The position numbers and the translations under genes are program-made. A DNA stretch of 64,000 nt, taken from positions 2,268,501 through 2,332,500 of the forward strand of contig NZ_JAQFII010000001.1 in assembly GCF_029504575.1 (NCBI RefSeq), given 5' to 3'. The notes beneath the pieces were generated by a model that was given only the letters and a program-made list of their open reading frames with translations, was not told the DNA's origin and did no database searches. This DNA comes from Streptomyces sp. SPB162 (GTDB lineage Bacteria; Actinomycetota; Actinomycetes; Streptomycetales; Streptomycetaceae). Of this stretch, positions 61,096-64,000 are shown piece after piece; within the stretch, counting starts at the first letter, position 1, and each line of letters begins with the position of its first letter.

Positions 61096-61325
61096 GCGGC
61101 GCGACGCCGTGTCCGCCGGCTCGCGGCCGGCCGCGGCGCCCACCGCCATCAGCCGGTTCTCCGACTGTCCGGCCAGGGGTGTCCGGGATATTCCCCACGC
61201 CGTGTCTACAACATCACGTACCCCTCGCCCGTACCGGCCACCCCCTCTGGCGTACGCTGTACGGCTGGGAGCGGATGTAGATCCGCCCATACGCCAACAG
61301 GCAATACGTCGGACGGGGAGGCACG

Positions 61326-62006
61326 GTGCTCGAGGGTCTGGGCTCCTTGTTCGACTGGCCATGGATCTACGTGCTCGTAGCGCTGTCGGTGCTGCTGGAC
61401 GTGTTCGTCCCGATCCTGCCCAGTGGGGTGCTGGTGATCAGCGCCGCGACGGCCGGTACCACCGGCGCGGGCGGCGACATGCTCGACGTGGTGGCGCTCC
61501 TGGTGTGCGCGGCCATCGCCTCCTGCCTCGGCGACATCGCCGCCTACCGGCTGGCCTGGCGCGGCGGCGACTGGTTCGACCGCCGTATGGCGCAGTCCCG
61601 CCGACTGACCACCGCGCAGGAGCGACTGGGAGAGGTGCTGACCAAGGGCGGCGGCTCGCTCGTCGTCCTCGCCCGCTTCGCACCGGCCGGCCGCTCCGTG
61701 GTGAGCCTGGGCGCGGGCGTGGCGCACCGTCGGCCCAAGGAGTTCCTGCCCTGGTCGGCAGTGGCGGGCGTGGCCTGGGCGACGTACAGCGTGGGTCTCG
61801 GCTATGTCGGCGGGGAGTGGCTGGGTGCGAGCTGGCTCGGCACGGTCATGTCGCTGATCGCCCTGGTCGGAACGGGCGCGCTGGCCGCGTACGTGTTCCG
61901 CCGCGGCCGCCGGACGGCGATGGCGGCGGCCCTGGCCACCGTGCCGCTGGTGATCCCCCCGCAGCCCGCGGCGACCGACCGCGCAACGGTCGTCGAAGCG
62001 CTCTGA
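61326..62006 (+). CDS. DedA-family membrane protein
   Basis: The 226-residue protein has five or six membrane helices and the DedA/VTT-type core: FVPILPSGVLVISAATAGTTG, CLGDIAAYRLAWRGGD, VVLARFAPAGRSVVSLGAGVAHRRPKEFLPWSAVAGVAWATYSVGLGYVGG. DedA proteins flip polyprenyl- or phospholipids and keep membrane potential. GTG 61326 follows GGGGAGG. It ends with an eight-bp hairpin overlapping its stop codon. Confidence 0.85.
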   Translation: MLEGLGSLFDWPWIYVLVALSVLLDVFVPILPSGVLVISAATAGTTGAGGDMLDVVALLVCAAIASCLGDIAAYRLAWRGGDWFDRRMAQSRRLTTAQERLGEVLTKGGGSLVVLARFAPAGRSVVSLGAGVAHRRPKEFLPWSAVAGVAWATYSVGLGYVGGEWLGASWLGTVMSLIALVGTGALAAYVFRRGRRTAMAAALATVPLVIPPQPAATDRATVVEAL

Positions 62007-62024
62007 ACCGGCTCGGCGCCGGTT
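62004..62024 (+). terminator. Hairpin after the DedA gene
   Basis: GAACCGGC and GCCGGTTC form an exact eight-bp stem with a five-base loop, beginning in the stop codon. Confidence 0.55.
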
Positions 62025-62360
62025 CGGAATTCGGCGGGAAATAACTCGGCGGATCTGCTAGACCACCAAAAACGTCAAGGGTGTGCGGCGAAGCAACCTT
62101 TTCGATCGCGCTCCGATCACTTTCTTTCCTCAACGGACAGAACCGTAACTCCCGCTCCGCGGCGGGCAGTTGGCGCCGCAAGAGCCCTCCGCACCGTAAC
62201 GCGTCATATGCGGACACTGTCCCCTTCGAGCAAACGTTCCTATTACCTGACTCTGGCGTTTTCGGGGTTCATTCTCACTCGATTCAGCGATAGCCAGCGT
62301 GGCGGGTGACGAAAAAGAATGGGCGCGCATACCCCAATCCCTGACGCGAAGGACATACGC
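62025..62360 (+). promoter_or_regulatory. Long AT-richer leader/promoter region of the encapsulin gene
   Basis: About 335 bases without a gene, noticeably richer in A and T than its neighbours, precede the encapsulin gene. GAAGGA stands ten bases before the ATG. No promoter boxes or regulator sites could be assigned with confidence; the length suggests complex developmental control. Confidence 0.4.
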
Positions 62361-63794
62361 ATGTCGGTTGACGCGGGCCAGGACGCCGCTCTCAGCACCT
62401 CGGGCGCTCCGGACAACAACTCGGCGCATACGAGCCTCGATACGGCTGCCGCCCGGAATCTGGCGACCACGACCAAGTCCGCACCGCAGATGGCCGGGAT
62501 CTCCTCCCGGTGGCTGCTGCGCATGCTGCCCTGGGTCGAGGTCACCGCAGGCACCTACCGGGTCAACCGGCGGCTGACCTACTCCGTCGGCGACGGCAAG
62601 GTCACCTTCGTCAAAACCGGCTCCCAGGTCCGGGTCATCCCCGCCGAACTGGGCGAACTGTCACTCCTGCGCTCCTACCAGGACACCGACGTCCTCACCG
62701 CCCTCGCCGAACGCTTCACCCAACACGAATTCGCCCCCGGCGACCTCCTCGCCGAAGCCGGCCAACCCGCCGACACCCTCTACCTCCTCGCCCACGGCAA
62801 GGTCGAGCAACTCAGCGAAGGCGAGTTCGGCGAGCAGAATCGTCTCGGCGTCCTGGCCGACGGCGCCCACTTCGGCGAACAAGGCCTCCTGGACCCCGAC
62901 GCCTCCTGGGACTTCACCGCCCGCGCCGCCACCACCACCACCGTCCTCGCCCTGCCCCGCCAGGACTTCCACACCCTCGCCGACCAGTCCCCCACCCTGC
63001 GGGCCCACCTCGAGGCCTACCGCGCCATCCCCCGCCAACGCGTCAACAAGCGCGGCGAAGCAGCCATCGAACTCGCCTCCGGCCACAAGGGCGAAACGAA
63101 CCTGCCCTCCACCTTCGTGGACTACGAACTCGCCCCGCGCGAATACGAACTGAGCGTCGCCCAAACCGTCCTGCGCGTCCACAGCCGCGTCGCGGACCTC
63201 TACAACGAACCGATGAACCAGATCGAGGAACAGCTCAAACTCACCATCGAGGCGCTACGCGAGCGCCAGGAACACGAACTGATCAACAACCCCGACTTCG
63301 GCCTGCTGCACGCCGCCGAATACGACCAGCGCATCCAGCCCCACGCCGGCCCCCCGCTCCCCGACGACCTCGACGAACTCATCAGCCGCCGCCGCGGCAC
63401 CCGCTTCCTGCTCGCCCACCCCCGCACCATCGCCGCCATCGGCCGCGAATGGACCCGCAAAGGCCTCTACCCCAACACCGTCGACGTCAACGGCAGCACC
63501 GTTCCCGCCTGGCGCGACATCCCGATCCTGAGCTGCAACAAGATCCCGATCAGTCCGGCGCGGACCAGCTCGATCATCGCGGTGCGTACCGGGCAGGACA
63601 ACCAGGGCGTCATCGGCCTGCGCCAGACCGGCATCCCCGACGAATACGAACCCGGCCTGAACGTACGCTTCATGGGCCTGAGCGAGAAGGCCATCATCAG
63701 CTACCTCGTCAGCGCCTACTACTCCGCCGCCGTACTCGTCCCCGACGCCCTGGGCATCCTGGAGAACGTCAACATCGCCAACTGGCGCGACTGA
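62361..63794 (+). CDS. eshA: Family 2B encapsulin shell protein with cNMP-binding domain (EshA-like)
   Basis: The 477-residue protein has an N-terminal arm, a cyclic-nucleotide-binding-type domain (about 110-220, with [31 protein letters not shown] and [10 protein letters not shown]) inserted in an HK97-fold shell ([98 protein letters not shown]). That is the family 2B encapsulin architecture. S. griseus EshA, needed for sporogenic growth, is of this kind. Other family 2B members package terpene cyclases or prenyltransferases, but no such gene is inside the window. GAAGGA fixes the start. Confidence 0.93.
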   Translation: MSVDAGQDAALSTSGAPDNNSAHTSLDTAAARNLATTTKSAPQMAGISSRWLLRMLPWVEVTAGTYRVNRRLTYSVGDGKVTFVKTGSQVRVIPAELGELSLLRSYQDTDVLTALAERFTQHEFAPGDLLAEAGQPADTLYLLAHGKVEQLSEGEFGEQNRLGVLADGAHFGEQGLLDPDASWDFTARAATTTTVLALPRQDFHTLADQSPTLRAHLEAYRAIPRQRVNKRGEAAIELASGHKGETNLPSTFVDYELAPREYELSVAQTVLRVHSRVADLYNEPMNQIEEQLKLTIEALRERQEHELINNPDFGLLHAAEYDQRIQPHAGPPLPDDLDELISRRRGTRFLLAHPRTIAAIGREWTRKGLYPNTVDVNGSTVPAWRDIPILSCNKIPISPARTSSIIAVRTGQDNQGVIGLRQTGIPDEYEPGLNVRFMGLSEKAIISYLVSAYYSAAVLVPDALGILENVNIANWRD

Positions 63795-63806
63795 AGCAGC
63801 ACGGTG

Positions 63807-63852
63807 GGAAAGGGCGGTGGCCGGGGATTTTTCCCCGGCCACCGCCCTTTCC
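63807..63852. terminator. 21-bp perfect hairpin terminator
   Basis: GGAAAGGGCGGTGGCCGGGGA and its exact complement enclose TTTT. It follows the encapsulin stop by 12 bases and serves the two converging genes. Confidence 0.9.
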
Positions 63853-63872
63853 GTCCGCCGCGCGGCACCCCG

Positions 63873-64000
63873 CTACTGGAGCGCGGGGAACAGGTCCAGG
63901 AATACGTCGGGATCCACCGAGATGCCCTGGCCGAACGGAGCGTCCAGGTCCCAGATCAGGAACAACAGGAACGCGATCAGCGCGCTGAACAGGCCGGCCA
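63873..64000 (-). CDS. DUF4239-type membrane protein, C-terminal part (cut by window edge)
   Basis: The minus-strand frame is open to the window end and stops with TAG at 63873-63875. The visible 41 residues contain a membrane helix (FSALIAFLLFLIWDL) and the ending DAPFGQGISVDPDVFLDLFPALQ, which matches the C-terminus of DUF4239/bestrophin-like membrane proteins (DxPFxGxxxVxPxxF). It is convergent with the encapsulin gene, from which it is separated by a strong terminator. Function of the family is unknown. Confidence 0.7.
   Translation of the reverse strand, partial: AGLFSALIAFLLFLIWDLDAPFGQGISVDPDVFLDLFPALQ

Overview
The window is very GC-rich actinobacterial chromosome, almost certainly Streptomyces. 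It carries a complete SapB/AmfS-type lanthipeptide locus, TTA codons in developmental genes, a stand-alone EshA-type encapsulin, an F420-type oxidoreductase, a mycothiol-type DinB-fold protein, and typical Streptomyces GGAGG ribosome sites and long GC hairpins. About 55 genes are densely packed on both strands. No rRNA, tRNA or CRISPR array was seen.

Layout. 1-4.8 kb: end of a KDPG aldolase gene, then a Nif3 / zinc-ribbon / RNase H-phosphatase operon and two conserved proteins. 4.9-8.2 kb: SDR, Zn-alcohol dehydrogenase and MaoC hydratase. 8.3-11.9 kb: two-gene ABC exporter with a DesK-type kinase/regulator pair. 11.9-16.5 kb: secreted protein, SCPx-type thiolase and a double acyl-CoA dehydrogenase. 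16.7-22.4 kb: methyltransferase, amidase, membrane protein, LLM oxidoreductase, lipoprotein and others. 22.7-26.0 kb: a 101-bp MITE-like element, then a glycosyltransferase-methyltransferase-alpha/alpha-barrel operon. 26.2 kb: KstR-type TetR regulator. 27-34.1 kb: amfR and amfTSBA. 34.3-37.1 kb: ferredoxin, aldehyde dehydrogenase and a divergent metallo-beta-lactamase-fold hydrolase. 37.2-42.8 kb: cobalamin-riboswitch-like leader followed by two surface proteins and an ECF transporter. 42.8-45.9 kb: FadA5-like thiolase, CYP125-like P450 and a MhuD-like protein. 45.9-51.4 kb: repeat-rich and membrane proteins, an MFS-MarR fusion and a frameshifted peptidoglycan-binding gene. 51.45-56.0 kb: an apparent accessory island of lower GC with a hairpin-rich leader, a mosaic metalloprotease containing a 270-bp tandem duplication, and a broken transposase. 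56-64 kb: HAD phosphatase, TMEM165-type transporter with a Mn-riboswitch-like leader, FetB-like permease, secreted HNH nuclease, PhoD-like phosphatase, DedA protein and a family-2B encapsulin.

How the genes work together. The strongest system-level signal is a dispersed steroid-type catabolic regulon. A KstR homologue (26179-26802) is present, and sequences fitting the mycobacterial/rhodococcal KstR consensus TNNAACNNGTTNNA (three exact, three with one mismatch) lie upstream of MaoC-ADH-SDR, the double acyl-CoA dehydrogenase-thiolase pair, kstR/glycosyltransferase, ALDH-ferredoxin/hydrolase, FadA5-like thiolase and CYP125-like P450. A second palindrome, CTGAYG-N3-CRTCAG, sits beside or near four of these operators and also in front of the LLM oxidoreductase. 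Its regulator is unknown to me. The second system is the amf locus, whose regulator gene carries three TTA codons and whose synthetase gene carries one, suggesting bldA-dependent morphogenesis. The third is a probable vitamin B12 uptake operon in which the two halves of a transcobalamin-like binder may be separate surface proteins.
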